DNA of 64,000 nt, from assembly GCF_000166135.1 (NCBI RefSeq), contig NC_014666.1, positions 7,440,001-7,504,000 of the forward strand. The letters run 5' to 3'. Position numbers and translations under genes: made by a program. The number at the start of each line of letters is the position of its first letter. Positions within the stretch are counted from its first letter, which is position 1. The notes under the pieces are model-generated. The model made no database searches and was not told the DNA's origin. It was given only the letters and a program-made list of their open reading frames with translations. Origin of the DNA: Pseudofrankia inefficax (GTDB lineage: Bacteria; Actinomycetota; Actinomycetes; Frankiales; Frankiaceae). Below, piece after piece: positions 52,984 to 61,942 of the stretch.

Positions 52984-55707
52984 TTAGGACGGTCGGTCCG
53001 GGTGGTGGTTGCGGCCGGGGGCGCGGTGGCGAGGCTCGTGGCGTTCCTGGTTCGCGGTCGCGGACATCCGGCGGCGTCGCGGGACGCCTGAGCGGTCGAA
53101 AAGCTGTGACTGGCCGGCGGGCCCCAGCTCGGCCCGCTGACCGGGCTGGACGGCCGAACCGGGCGGGATCGACTGACCCGCCGCGATCGGCTGGCCGGAC
53201 TGGATCGGCATCGCGGGCCCCGGCGCCGGCGCACCACCGGCTGTCGCACCCTCAGCCAGCGCCGAAGCCGCCAGCGACGAGCCCGCAGCGGGCGCGCCCA
53301 CCGGCGGTGCACTTCCTGGCGGCGCAGTTGCCGGCGGCGCACCTGCTGGCGAGGCGCCAGGCCGGGACGCGGCGGGCAGGGGCGCCCCCGGCCTCGACCC
53401 GTTCGGCGATGAGGCGGACGGCGCCGACGTGGCAGCCCTTGGCGAGGCCGGTGAAGGGACGGGCGGAACGGCTGCCATCGCCTCAAAAGGGGGCAGCATC
53501 GCCGGTGCCGGCGGCAGCAGGAACGCGCCCGTTCCGGCCCCCGGCGGGACCTGCGCGGGATTGGCTGAAGCCGCGTTGGACGGAGCCGTATTGGACGGAG
53601 CCGCCGGTGGCGCCGGTGGCGCGGGGTCCTCGGGCGGCGCGGCCGCGTCACGTGACGTGGTCCGGCGGGACCGACCCGCCGGGGCTGGTGTCGGCCCGTC
53701 GGGCGCCTTGCGGGACGGGGAAGCCGAGGTACGGGTGGGCGTCCACAGCCGGGAGGCCTGTTCGGCCCGGCCGTCACTGAGCAGGTCGGGCTCGGCGGCG
53801 GGCTGGTGGAGACGGTGGCGCCCGCGCAGCCGCTCGGCGGCCTCGCGACCGGACCGGTTCCGCTGCGACGCCGCGTTCTGGCCGGTCGCCGGGCCGGCCC
53901 CTGTCTGACCAGCACCGTCCTGACCGGCACCACGCCAGCCGGCGTCGCTCGGCCCGCCGACGCTGTTCGGGCCCGCGTTGTTCTGGCCCGGGTTGTTCGG
54001 GTCGACGTCACCCGGCCCGTCCGGCCCAGGAGCTGACCCGCCCCGGCCGGTGGTCGGGCCGGACCCCTCCGAGGACTCGCGCGGCGCCGGCCCGGCCGGG
54101 AGCGCACGGGGGCCACCGCGGCCCGTGCCGGCTCCGTAGGGGCCCCCGCCGCCGCCCGCTGGCAGCGCGAGGCGGCCAGCCCCGTCCGAGGCGCCAGGCT
54201 CGCCCTCGCGGCGGCGGCGCTCCTCCTCGGCCAGCCGGGCCCTCGTCTGCTCCAGCTTGCTGGGGCCGCGCCCGAACCGGGCCCGCAGCCGGGAGTCGGC
54301 CGACCGGGCGGCGGCGACCAGGCGCGGCTCCTCCAGCCGGGCGTTCAGCGCGTCGGCCGTCAGCGCCCGTTCCTCGGCCAGCGCCCGTTCCAGCTCGGCG
54401 ATCCGATCGGACTTCTCGATGTCGATCGCGATCAGCCGCAGCCGTTCCGCGTCGAGCCGCGAGACGTCCCGGTGGTGCGACTGCGCGCTGGCGAGCGCCT
54501 CGTCCCGCTGGGCGACGACCCGCAGGTACAGGTCGAGCCGGTTGCGTTCCAGCCTGGCCAGCAGCGGGTTGGACACCCAGGGGGCGAGCAGTTCGGCGAT
54601 CCTGGCCGCGTACGGCGCCCGCCGGTCGACGATGATCCCGAGGCCGAAGATCGGCGCCACGGTGAAGAACCGCAGCTCGGGATGCCCGGCGACGAACTCC
54701 TCGACGGCGGAGCGCACCCCGTTGCGCGGGCCGCCCTCGGCGAGCGCCCAGGCGTAGGCGCCCTCGCCGCGCAGGCCCCGGCCGGGAACGGCGTCGACCC
54801 GGTCGAAGGTGACGCCCGCGTCCCAGGTGTACGGCTGCCGGTCGGCGCCGGTGAGCCGGTCCGGAGAGGTGTAGCGGTCGCGCCGGGCGGTGGGCCAGCC
54901 GACGTCGTGCAGCAGGATCAACGGGAAGCTGGCCCGGCCGAACTCGTGGACGGCGTCGGCGACGGCCGCCAGCGTCCTGGAGACGGTGGCGAAGTTGGCG
55001 TCACCGTCGATCAGGTAGGCGTCGGTCGGGGTGTGATCGTCGAGACCGGCGGCACCGTGTTCACGGACGACCTCGATGTCGAGGCCACGCCCGGCCGCCG
55101 GGACCCGCCCGGGTTCCGGGTCGACGACCAGCAGGCGGCCTCCGCCGCCGGCCCGCAGCAGCTCGACGAGCAGCGCCGTGGTCTTGCCCTGCTCGGTACC
55201 GAGCAGGGCGATGCTGCGGGCGCCGGCCGCGGCCAGCAGCGGCACCCACACCTCGCGCAGGTCGACGACCGACCGCAGCAGCAGCGTGGGCCCGTCCGGA
55301 CCGACCGTCGGGTCGTGCCGCTCGACCTGGCCCTGGCCCTGGCCCTGTTGGCCGTAGACGGCGACATCTGCCGCTCCGCCCGCCGCGGCCCTGGCCGCGA
55401 GGTCGGCGAAGCTGGCCCGCAACGCACCCTCGTCGCGGCCGTCGCTCTTGGCCGCCATCCCGGCGGCGGGGCGTTGCGCCGCCGGGGCCTCGGCGGCGGG
55501 GACGCTGGCGCCCTCGGCCTGGGCCGGGGTGGCCGAGCGGACGTAGGGCCGGGCTGACAGTGCCGTCGACGCGATCGGCAGACGATCGGGCTCGGCCGCC
55601 CTGGGCGCGCCATCACCGGCCGGCAGGGGCTGCGCCGGTCCGGGCGCTTCGGACGGGCCGGGCGGGGGCTCAGGCCCGGCCGGTCCTCCGGTCGCCGTGT
55701 CGCTCAC
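52984..55707 (-). CDS. SAM-dependent methyltransferase-like protein with coiled coil and disordered tail
   Basis: The 907-residue protein has a Pro/Ala-rich N-terminus (about 1-110), then a class I methyltransferase-like domain (RSIALLGTEQGKTTALLVEL, LLVVDPEPGRVPAAG, DAYLIDGDANFATV, FPLILLHDVGW) related to the Methyltransf_24/cephalosporin hydroxylase-like group. After it come a coiled coil (IDIEKSDRIAELERALAEER) and a long Pro/Gly/Ala/Ser-rich tail with no domain. The GTG at 55707 overlaps the HAD gene's stop by 4 nt. It may modify an exported glycan, judging by the neighbours. Confidence 0.72.
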   Translation of the reverse strand: MSDTATGGPAGPEPPPGPSEAPGPAQPLPAGDGAPRAAEPDRLPIASTALSARPYVRSATPAQAEGASVPAAEAPAAQRPAAGMAAKSDGRDEGALRASFADLAARAAAGGAADVAVYGQQGQGQGQVERHDPTVGPDGPTLLLRSVVDLREVWVPLLAAAGARSIALLGTEQGKTTALLVELLRAGGGGRLLVVDPEPGRVPAAGRGLDIEVVREHGAAGLDDHTPTDAYLIDGDANFATVSRTLAAVADAVHEFGRASFPLILLHDVGWPTARRDRYTSPDRLTGADRQPYTWDAGVTFDRVDAVPGRGLRGEGAYAWALAEGGPRNGVRSAVEEFVAGHPELRFFTVAPIFGLGIIVDRRAPYAARIAELLAPWVSNPLLARLERNRLDLYLRVVAQRDEALASAQSHHRDVSRLDAERLRLIAIDIEKSDRIAELERALAEERALTADALNARLEEPRLVAAARSADSRLRARFGRGPSKLEQTRARLAEEERRRREGEPGASDGAGRLALPAGGGGGPYGAGTGRGGPRALPAGPAPRESSEGSGPTTGRGGSAPGPDGPGDVDPNNPGQNNAGPNSVGGPSDAGWRGAGQDGAGQTGAGPATGQNAASQRNRSGREAAERLRGRHRLHQPAAEPDLLSDGRAEQASRLWTPTRTSASPSRKAPDGPTPAPAGRSRRTTSRDAAAPPEDPAPPAPPAAPSNTAPSNAASANPAQVPPGAGTGAFLLPPAPAMLPPFEAMAAVPPVPSPASPRAATSAPSASSPNGSRPGAPLPAASRPGASPAGAPPATAPPGSAPPVGAPAAGSSLAASALAEGATAGGAPAPGPAMPIQSGQPIAAGQSIPPGSAVQPGQRAELGPAGQSQLFDRSGVPRRRRMSATANQERHEPRHRAPGRNHHPDRPS

Positions 55708-58700
55708 CGCAGGCCTCCCAGCTGTCGCATCACCCGACGGGCGGCCCGGCGGGGAAGTTGCGGTCCGGCGGCCGGACCCGCGGCGGCGGGTACCGGGGCG
55801 GCCACAGGGTCCCCCCGGATCCCCATCCACCCAAATGCGAACTCGACGTCAATCGCGTACGTGCCACCCAGCTCGGGCATGCCCGGCAGATCCAGGTTGT
55901 AGACGAGTTGAGGGTCACCGTCGAGGACTTCGACAAGGTTGGGCTGGAGTATTCGCAGCCCAACCAGCCCCAGGACAACGCCTCGACCACGGCCGGCCAA
56001 TCCGGCCAATCCGGCCGCGGAGCCGGTGATACTGCCGCCGTTCCGGTCGGACTCGCCCGTCTCCAGCGAGCCGGGACCCTCGAACGCGGTGATCGTGAAC
56101 TGTCGCGGCTCGCCTGCGCCGACGATGTGGAAGCCGAGAGTGAGCCAGTCCAGCCGCAGCAGGCCGCGGCGGCCGGCCGGGTCGATCCGGACCCGGCGGG
56201 CGCCCACCGCGTCGACCCGAAGCCGGACGAGAGACAGCCCGTCCCTCCCGGCATACGGCGTCGCCGTCGCCTTGGGTCCGCGGGCGAAGTCGGCGCCGGT
56301 GTCTACGTACACCTCGACGGGCCCGGCCGCCGCCGGCGCGGAGAGCTCGCGCGGGTCCACGCCGGCCGCGACGGCGAGCTCGGTGACGAGCGCCAGCGGC
56401 CGGTTCGCGACGGCGGCGACGGCGGCCGGCCAGGTCGCCTCGCGCAGCGGCAGCTCGGCCAGGCCAGCCGGGCTCAGGTAGGGCATCCGCCGGATCAGCT
56501 CGGCCGGCACGAGACCCTGGCCGTCCCGGCCCGAACCGCCGCCCAGGCCAGCTGAGCCGCCCATCCCCGCCGAACCGCCGAGACCCGCTGAACCGCCGGA
56601 ACCCGCTGAACCAGCCAGGCCCACGGAACCGGTCGCCCCGGCGACACCGGCCGGCCAGGAGGTACCGGCCGGCGCAGCGGCACCGGGCAGCGCGGAGGCG
56701 TCCCTCGTCTCGGCTCCGGCCGGTCGCTGGTCGCCCGCCAGCCCACCGGCCGGATCGTCGCCGTCGTGCCGCCAGGCGCCGAACGCGGCCGCCTCCACCG
56801 TGGTCGGCCGGGCGACGAACCGGGTGAGCGTGCGCAGCAGCGCCAACCGGGCTCCGTCCCCGCACAGCGATGGCAACGCGCTGTCGCCGTCGTCCGGGGT
56901 CTGCGCCTCCCGGTAACGCAGCCACTCCCGCTGAAAGGCTCGGGCCCCGTCCTGGACGGCGCCACGCTGCGCGAGCTGGGTACGGCTGGCCCGCCCGAGG
57001 CCGAGCAGCGGCGTCGACCCCTCGTCGAACGAGATCAGCGCACCGGCGTCGGCCAGCGCGACCTGCTCGACGACGGCCGGGGCCCGCAGCAGCTGGCCGG
57101 CGAGCCGGGCCGGCTGGCCGGCGGAGACGAGATAGCCCTCCATCCGGTGCCCGGCGAGCCGGTGCGCGTGGACGGCCGGACCGGTCGCGAGGTAGAGGCC
57201 GACCGGGGTGACCTCACGGCCGGTGGCGGCCAGCAGCCGGGCGAGCAGCACCTGGGTCGTGCCGTCCCAGCCGAGGTCGACCAGCACGGCCGGGCCACGG
57301 TCGGGCAGCCGCTGGTCGAGGTAGCGCAGGAACCGCTCGCGCAGCCGCTCGGCGGCCAGCACGATCTCGCCGCGGATCCGGTCGTCGTGGCTGAGCGTCT
57401 CCAGCAGTTCCTCGAGGATCTCGTCGAGCAGGCCGGTGGGCACGTCGAGCCGGCGCCCGGCCAGGGCGGAGATGCCGGGCACGGTGGCCAGATCCACCCG
57501 AAGCCGGCGCAGCAGGGCGCCGACCGTGCCCACCGCGCCGCCAGCCCCGGTGGAGGTCCCGGACTCGCCCGGAGGCGGCCCGGTGCCGGCATGGGCCAGG
57601 AAGGCCCGCAGCTCGGGCGCGGATGCCTCGAAGACGTTGGCCAGGGCGCAGACCTCGCGCGAGGCCCACAGCGGGCGGGCCGTCACGCCGGCGTCCCGAC
57701 CGGGCCCGGCGAGCAGACCGGAGACGAACTCCCCGGAGCGCATCAGGCAGAACGCCTCCTGGGCACCCAGCTCCTGGGTCCGTTCCACGACCCACTCGGC
57801 GAATCCCGTGAACACCGGGCCGAACACCGTGGCTCCGGTGTCCCAGAACCGCCGCAGCGCTCGGGGCACCCCGGCCGCCTCGGCCCGGTGCAGCACCCGG
57901 GCGCGCAACGCCGTCAGCCCGAAGTCGCCGTATTCCGGGTCGACCGGGGTGGCGTCATCCGGATCTCCGAGCAGTCCCTCGGCCGCGAGGGTCGCCCGCA
58001 GCTCGGCCGTCGCCTCGCCCCGGCGGACCACCGTCACGTTCGGCGCGGAGGTCGCGAGCCTGGCGGCCGGTGCCCCGGCGGCACCGGTGGGGTCGCCGGC
58101 CAGGTGCAGGAGCCGGGCCGCCGGAGTGCCGGTGGCGGCGGCGACGTGATCGAGCAGGCCGTCGGCCGGCCCGACACCCACGTCGGCAGAGGTGAACATC
58201 CCGGCGAACGGGATGCCGGCCAGTTCCGCCCGGGCGAGCAGCCGGTCGAGCTGCGCGCCGGACAGACAGGTGTCGGCGACGAGGTAGACCGGCAGGCCCA
58301 GCTTGAGCGCGGCCAGCTCGACGAGCTCCGCCGCGTCGAGGTCGACGCGGTAGATCGCCCGCAGGACGGACAGCTCCGCGTCGAGCAGGTAGTCGAGCTC
58401 GCCGGCTCCGGGCAGGGCGGGACGCAGCAGCGCCCAGATCTCGTCCAGCCGTGGATGTCCGGCGGTCTGAGAACCGGAGCCCTGAGAGCCGCTGCCGCCC
58501 CCAGAACCGATGGCACCCGCACGGCCGGCGCCCCCGCGGTTGACCAGGACCTGCTGACGGGCGTGGGCCTCCGCGAGCACCCGCAGGTGCGCGAACTGGC
58601 CGGCGGTGACGTCGGGTGGCAGCCGGCCGGCGGCCGCCAGCCGTTCACCCAACAGCAAGAACGCGTGGGCAGGCTCGGGAACCAGCCGCCACAGCAGGGT

Positions 58701-58784
58701 CTCGAAGACGTCGACGGACAGTGCGTCCGCACCGCCGGAGTCCAGGTGCGACCAGGCGTGGCCGAGCCGCGCGTCATCGACCAC
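55704..58784 (-). CDS. HAD-superfamily hydrolase-like protein with C-terminal beta domain (COG5610-like)
   Basis: The 1026-residue protein begins with HAD motif I (ADALSVDVFETLLWRL, nucleophile Asp25), followed by a cap region, LGLPVYLVADTCLSG (motif II) and LLHLAGD. The middle half (about 280-680) is helical, with segments like GFAEWVVERTQELGAQEAF and VLVDLGWDGTTQVLL. The C-terminus (about 860-1000) is beta-rich with LLRLDWLTLGFHIVGAG. Large HAD proteins of this type occur in polysaccharide loci. A Gly/Ser-rich linker at about 720-745 is made of imperfect repeats. GTG 58784 is the start that gives the conserved N-terminus; upstream frames are possible but unconserved. Confidence 0.7.
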   Translation of the reverse strand: MVDDARLGHAWSHLDSGGADALSVDVFETLLWRLVPEPAHAFLLLGERLAAAGRLPPDVTAGQFAHLRVLAEAHARQQVLVNRGGAGRAGAIGSGGGSGSQGSGSQTAGHPRLDEIWALLRPALPGAGELDYLLDAELSVLRAIYRVDLDAAELVELAALKLGLPVYLVADTCLSGAQLDRLLARAELAGIPFAGMFTSADVGVGPADGLLDHVAAATGTPAARLLHLAGDPTGAAGAPAARLATSAPNVTVVRRGEATAELRATLAAEGLLGDPDDATPVDPEYGDFGLTALRARVLHRAEAAGVPRALRRFWDTGATVFGPVFTGFAEWVVERTQELGAQEAFCLMRSGEFVSGLLAGPGRDAGVTARPLWASREVCALANVFEASAPELRAFLAHAGTGPPPGESGTSTGAGGAVGTVGALLRRLRVDLATVPGISALAGRRLDVPTGLLDEILEELLETLSHDDRIRGEIVLAAERLRERFLRYLDQRLPDRGPAVLVDLGWDGTTQVLLARLLAATGREVTPVGLYLATGPAVHAHRLAGHRMEGYLVSAGQPARLAGQLLRAPAVVEQVALADAGALISFDEGSTPLLGLGRASRTQLAQRGAVQDGARAFQREWLRYREAQTPDDGDSALPSLCGDGARLALLRTLTRFVARPTTVEAAAFGAWRHDGDDPAGGLAGDQRPAGAETRDASALPGAAAPAGTSWPAGVAGATGSVGLAGSAGSGGSAGLGGSAGMGGSAGLGGGSGRDGQGLVPAELIRRMPYLSPAGLAELPLREATWPAAVAAVANRPLALVTELAVAAGVDPRELSAPAAAGPVEVYVDTGADFARGPKATATPYAGRDGLSLVRLRVDAVGARRVRIDPAGRRGLLRLDWLTLGFHIVGAGEPRQFTITAFEGPGSLETGESDRNGGSITGSAAGLAGLAGRGRGVVLGLVGLRILQPNLVEVLDGDPQLVYNLDLPGMPELGGTYAIDVEFAFGWMGIRGDPVAAPVPAAAGPAAGPQLPRRAARRVMRQLGGLR

Positions 58785-59492
58785 CTCGCACCACCCCCGG
58801 TCACCGTCACAGGCCGCGCGACAGCGGGAGAGGCCACAATCCGGCAGGCCGGTGCCGGCTCGGCCGAAGCCGGCCGACTCCGGAGGCGCGAAGGTAGCGG
58901 TCGCCGGGCCGAACACGTGACCAGGCGCGCTGTCGCGCCTCCTCCGGCCAGGGCGGGTCAAGGCGTCGACCGGTGCCGGAGCAGGCGGCCCAGATACTAT
59001 GAACCGCCTCGCGGAACCCGGCGACCGGCGTCAACGGCGACGCGAACAGTTGGGCGGCCATGCGCGGCAGTAGTGCCAGGGACGGTAGTGCAAGGGCGGC
59101 GGTGCCAGCGGCAGTAGTGCCATGCAGGCGCACGGTGCGCCGCCGGAGCAGGGTACGAGGCGGGGTACCGCGATGCGGGCACACGGTGTGACGCGGGTAC
59201 TCGCCGCTGTTCCGTACGAGGTGGCGACGCAGATCCCCGGTGCGGTCCGAGCGCGGGGCACAGGCGCGCGACTATCGTCGCCAATTCCGGACGTCACCCG
59301 CCTCGGCGGGCACACCCGGGACCATGGCACGATCTGGACAACAACAGGGGCCGTCCGCGCTACGAACGGCGGTCCCGAGGCGACACAGGCCCGGCGACCC
59401 CCGGACCGGCGACCGGCCAGGGCCCGATGATCGTCGGTCGGTCCGCGTCGTTCAGGGTCCGGCGTCGTACAGGGTCGAGAAGGAGCCGAGCA
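58785..59492. other. Divergent intergenic region before Wzm gene
   Basis: No gene is supported in this 708-bp stretch, which separates the HAD/methyltransferase pair (-) from the ABC transporter operon (+). It contains a 13-bp element GGCAGTAGTGCCA at 59066 and 59110, each able to form a short hairpin. Several short frames have no coding character. Confidence 0.5.
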
Positions 59493-60629
59493 GTGCAGGT
59501 CGCAGGGGCTGGCCCCGCCGCTGGGCAGGGTGGCGCGGCCGGAGCGTCCCCGTCACCGTCGCCGACCGCGACGATGCCCGAGGCGGATCAGGCAGCGCGT
59601 GTCCCATCCGCGACGCCCGCGCCGTCCACGGCACCCGTCCCGTCGGCGCCGCAGACCGGGCTCGCCCAGCCTGCGCGCGTGCCACCGACGCCACCGGCCC
59701 GCCGGTCCGGCTCGGGGCCACGGCACGCCGCCCGGACAGCCCCGGCCGGCGCGGCCGACCTGGGCCGGAACTCGGGCGTGCTGGCCCGGCGGTCGCGCGC
59801 GCAGAGCCGGGTCCGCTGGGAGCTGCTGCGCAACCTCATCCGCAAGGACCTCAAGGTCAAGTACAAGGGCTCGACCCTCGGGTTCGCCTGGTCGCTGGCC
59901 AACCCCCTGCTCCTGCTGGTCGTCTATACGTTCGTGTTCCAGGTCGTGTTCAAGTCCGGTGTGCCACGGTTCGGCATCTACTTCCTCGCCGGGATGCTGG
60001 TCTGGAACGCGTTCGCGGGCAGCGTCGCGTCGGCCTGCGGCAGCGTCATCGGCAACGCGAACCTGGTGAAGAAGGTCCGGTTCCCGCTGCCGGTCCTGCC
60101 GCTGAGCGCGGTCGGCTTCGCCGCGGTGCACTTCGTGCTGCAGCTGCTGGTGCTGTTCGTGGTGGTGCTGGCGCTCGGCTACCCGCTGCTCGGCGGCGGC
60201 CTGGTGCTGCTCATCCCGGCCGGCGCGGTCGCGCTGGTCTTCACGACCGGCATGTCGATGCTCGTCTCCGCGCTGTCGGTCCGGTTCAAGGACACGCCGC
60301 ACCTCATCGAGGTGGCGCTGATGGCCTGGGTCTGGGCGAACCCGATGGTCTACGCGTTCGGGCTGATCCAGAACCGGCTGCACGAGTACACCTGGATCTA
60401 CCTGCTCAACCCGATGGCCGTCGTCGTCGCCACCTTCCAGCGGGCGATCTACGTCAACGACGTCTCCATCACGCGTGCGGACGGTACGACGTCGAATGTC
60501 CTCGCTGACCCGGGTTACCTCTACTACCTCAAGCACCTGGGCATCGCCGGGCTGATCTCGCTGGCGGTGCTGGCGCTCGGGGTCTGGGTGTTCCGCAAGC
60601 TGCAGGCCGACTTCGCCGAGGATCTCTAG
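59493..60629 (+). CDS. ABC-2 type polysaccharide export permease (Wzm-like)
   Basis: The 378-residue protein has a Pro/Ala-rich N-terminal tail (1-95), then the ABC-2 permease fold with about six membrane helices: FAWSLANPLLLLVVYTFVFQ, YFLAGMLVWNAFAGSVASAC and LGIAGLISLAVLALGVWVF among them. The YKGSTLGFAWSLANPLLLL segment is the typical first helix of O-antigen exporters. It forms a dimeric transporter with the next gene's ATPase and exports a lipid-linked glycan. GTG 59493 has AAGGAG 7 nt upstream, preferred over the longer frame from 59427. Its stop overlaps the ATPase GTG by 1 nt. Confidence 0.88.
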   Translation: MQVAGAGPAAGQGGAAGASPSPSPTATMPEADQAARVPSATPAPSTAPVPSAPQTGLAQPARVPPTPPARRSGSGPRHAARTAPAGAADLGRNSGVLARRSRAQSRVRWELLRNLIRKDLKVKYKGSTLGFAWSLANPLLLLVVYTFVFQVVFKSGVPRFGIYFLAGMLVWNAFAGSVASACGSVIGNANLVKKVRFPLPVLPLSAVGFAAVHFVLQLLVLFVVVLALGYPLLGGGLVLLIPAGAVALVFTTGMSMLVSALSVRFKDTPHLIEVALMAWVWANPMVYAFGLIQNRLHEYTWIYLLNPMAVVVATFQRAIYVNDVSITRADGTTSNVLADPGYLYYLKHLGIAGLISLAVLALGVWVFRKLQADFAEDL

Positions 60630-61942
60630 TGCCCCAGACCTCCCCCCCGCACGCGCCCCCCGGCCAGGGGGCCACCCCAGCCGGCCGGGCGGCCAGTGCC
60701 GGCACCGCGAGCGTCAGCGCCGGCGTGCTGCCGGCCGGCGGCCCGGTCGCTCGCGGCGGCACCGCGAGCGGCCCGGTGGTGATCCGCGCGACCGGCGTCA
60801 GCAAGAAGTTCGTCTCCTACCACAAGCGGGCGACGAGCCTGAAGGAGATGTTCGTCCGCCGGGGCGGCCTGTCCGGCGAGGACTTCTGGGCCCTGCGCGA
60901 CATCAACATCGAGATCCCCCGCGGCCAGACGGTGGGGCTCGCCGGCGCGAACGGCTCGGGCAAGTCGACGACGCTCAAGGTGCTCGCCGGCATCCTGCGC
61001 CCGACCAGCGGCAAGGTCGAGGTCAACGGGCGGATCGCCTCCCTGCTGGAGCTCGGCGCCGGCTTCAACGGCGAGCTGACCGGCCGGGAGAACGTCTACC
61101 TGAACGCGGCCCTGCTCGGCCTGACCAAGCGCGAGACCGACAAGCTGTTCGACGCGATCGTCGACTTCGCCGAGCTGCGGCACAAGATCGACGACGAGGT
61201 GAAGCACTACTCGTCCGGCCAGTACGTCCGGCTCGGTTTCGCCGTCGCGGTGCACGTCGACCCGGACATCCTGCTCGTCGACGAGGTCCTCGCCGTCGGC
61301 GACGAGGCCTTCCAGCGCAAGTGCCTCGCCAAGATCGAGGAGTTCCGCCAGCAGGGCCGCACGATCCTGTTCGTGACCCACTCGCTCGATCTGATCGAGA
61401 ACATGTGCGACCGGGTGATCGTGCTGGAGTCCGGCAAGATCATCCATGACGGCGCGCCGGCCGTCGGCACCAAGCTGTTGCGCCAGCGGCTGGGCAGCTC
61501 GCCGACCGAGGGCGAGGGCGCGTTCAGCCAGGCGACCGTCCGGCCGGAGACGATCGGCTACAGCGACGCGCCGGGCGGCCCGCCGAAGATGTCCTTCGAG
61601 CCGGGCGAGTCGCTCACGATCACCGTCGGGCTCGAGAGCGATGAAGGCCATCCCGAGCGGGTCGCCGTGCGCTGCATCGCGGTCGGCCCCCAGGAGCTGC
61701 CGATCTGGGTGATGCAGACCCCCCCGGGTGGCGTCCAGATCAGCCCAGGCTTCTCGCTACTGGACTTCACCATCGACGCGTTGCCGACCCTGCTCGGCGC
61801 GTTCGCCGTCCGGGTGGAGGTGGCCGACGCGACGACCGGCAAGCCGATCACCGAACGGCGGTTCCACGATCTGTTCGGAGTCCACGGCTCCCACGGTGAA
61901 GGCCTTGTGAAGGTCGACTACGAGGCGAGGCTTCGCGCATGA
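60629..61942 (+). CDS. ABC transporter ATPase with C-terminal glycan-binding domain (Wzt-like)
   Basis: The 437-residue protein has an N-terminal low-complexity tail (1-50), then the ATPase domain with Walker A GANGSGKST, signature YSSGQYVRLGF and Walker B ILLVDEVLAVGDEAF. The C-terminal 150 residues form a beta domain (FEPGESLTITVGLESDEGHP and FRVEVADATTGKPITERRFH) like the Wzt C-domain that recognises the glycan's end modification. The TAGTG overlap with the permease and an ATGA overlap with the next GT2 gene indicate one operon. Confidence 0.9.
   Translation: MPQTSPPHAPPGQGATPAGRAASAGTASVSAGVLPAGGPVARGGTASGPVVIRATGVSKKFVSYHKRATSLKEMFVRRGGLSGEDFWALRDINIEIPRGQTVGLAGANGSGKSTTLKVLAGILRPTSGKVEVNGRIASLLELGAGFNGELTGRENVYLNAALLGLTKRETDKLFDAIVDFAELRHKIDDEVKHYSSGQYVRLGFAVAVHVDPDILLVDEVLAVGDEAFQRKCLAKIEEFRQQGRTILFVTHSLDLIENMCDRVIVLESGKIIHDGAPAVGTKLLRQRLGSSPTEGEGAFSQATVRPETIGYSDAPGGPPKMSFEPGESLTITVGLESDEGHPERVAVRCIAVGPQELPIWVMQTPPGGVQISPGFSLLDFTIDALPTLLGAFAVRVEVADATTGKPITERRFHDLFGVHGSHGEGLVKVDYEARLRA

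Noticed and set aside
56510-56640. Repeat in the HAD gene as a separate mobile element
   Set aside because: It encodes an in-frame Gly/Ser-rich linker and looks like expanded low-complexity coding DNA.
58785-59492. Several 60-125-codon minus-strand frames
   Set aside because: They have poor starts, high Cys/Arg content and no codon bias like that of real genes.
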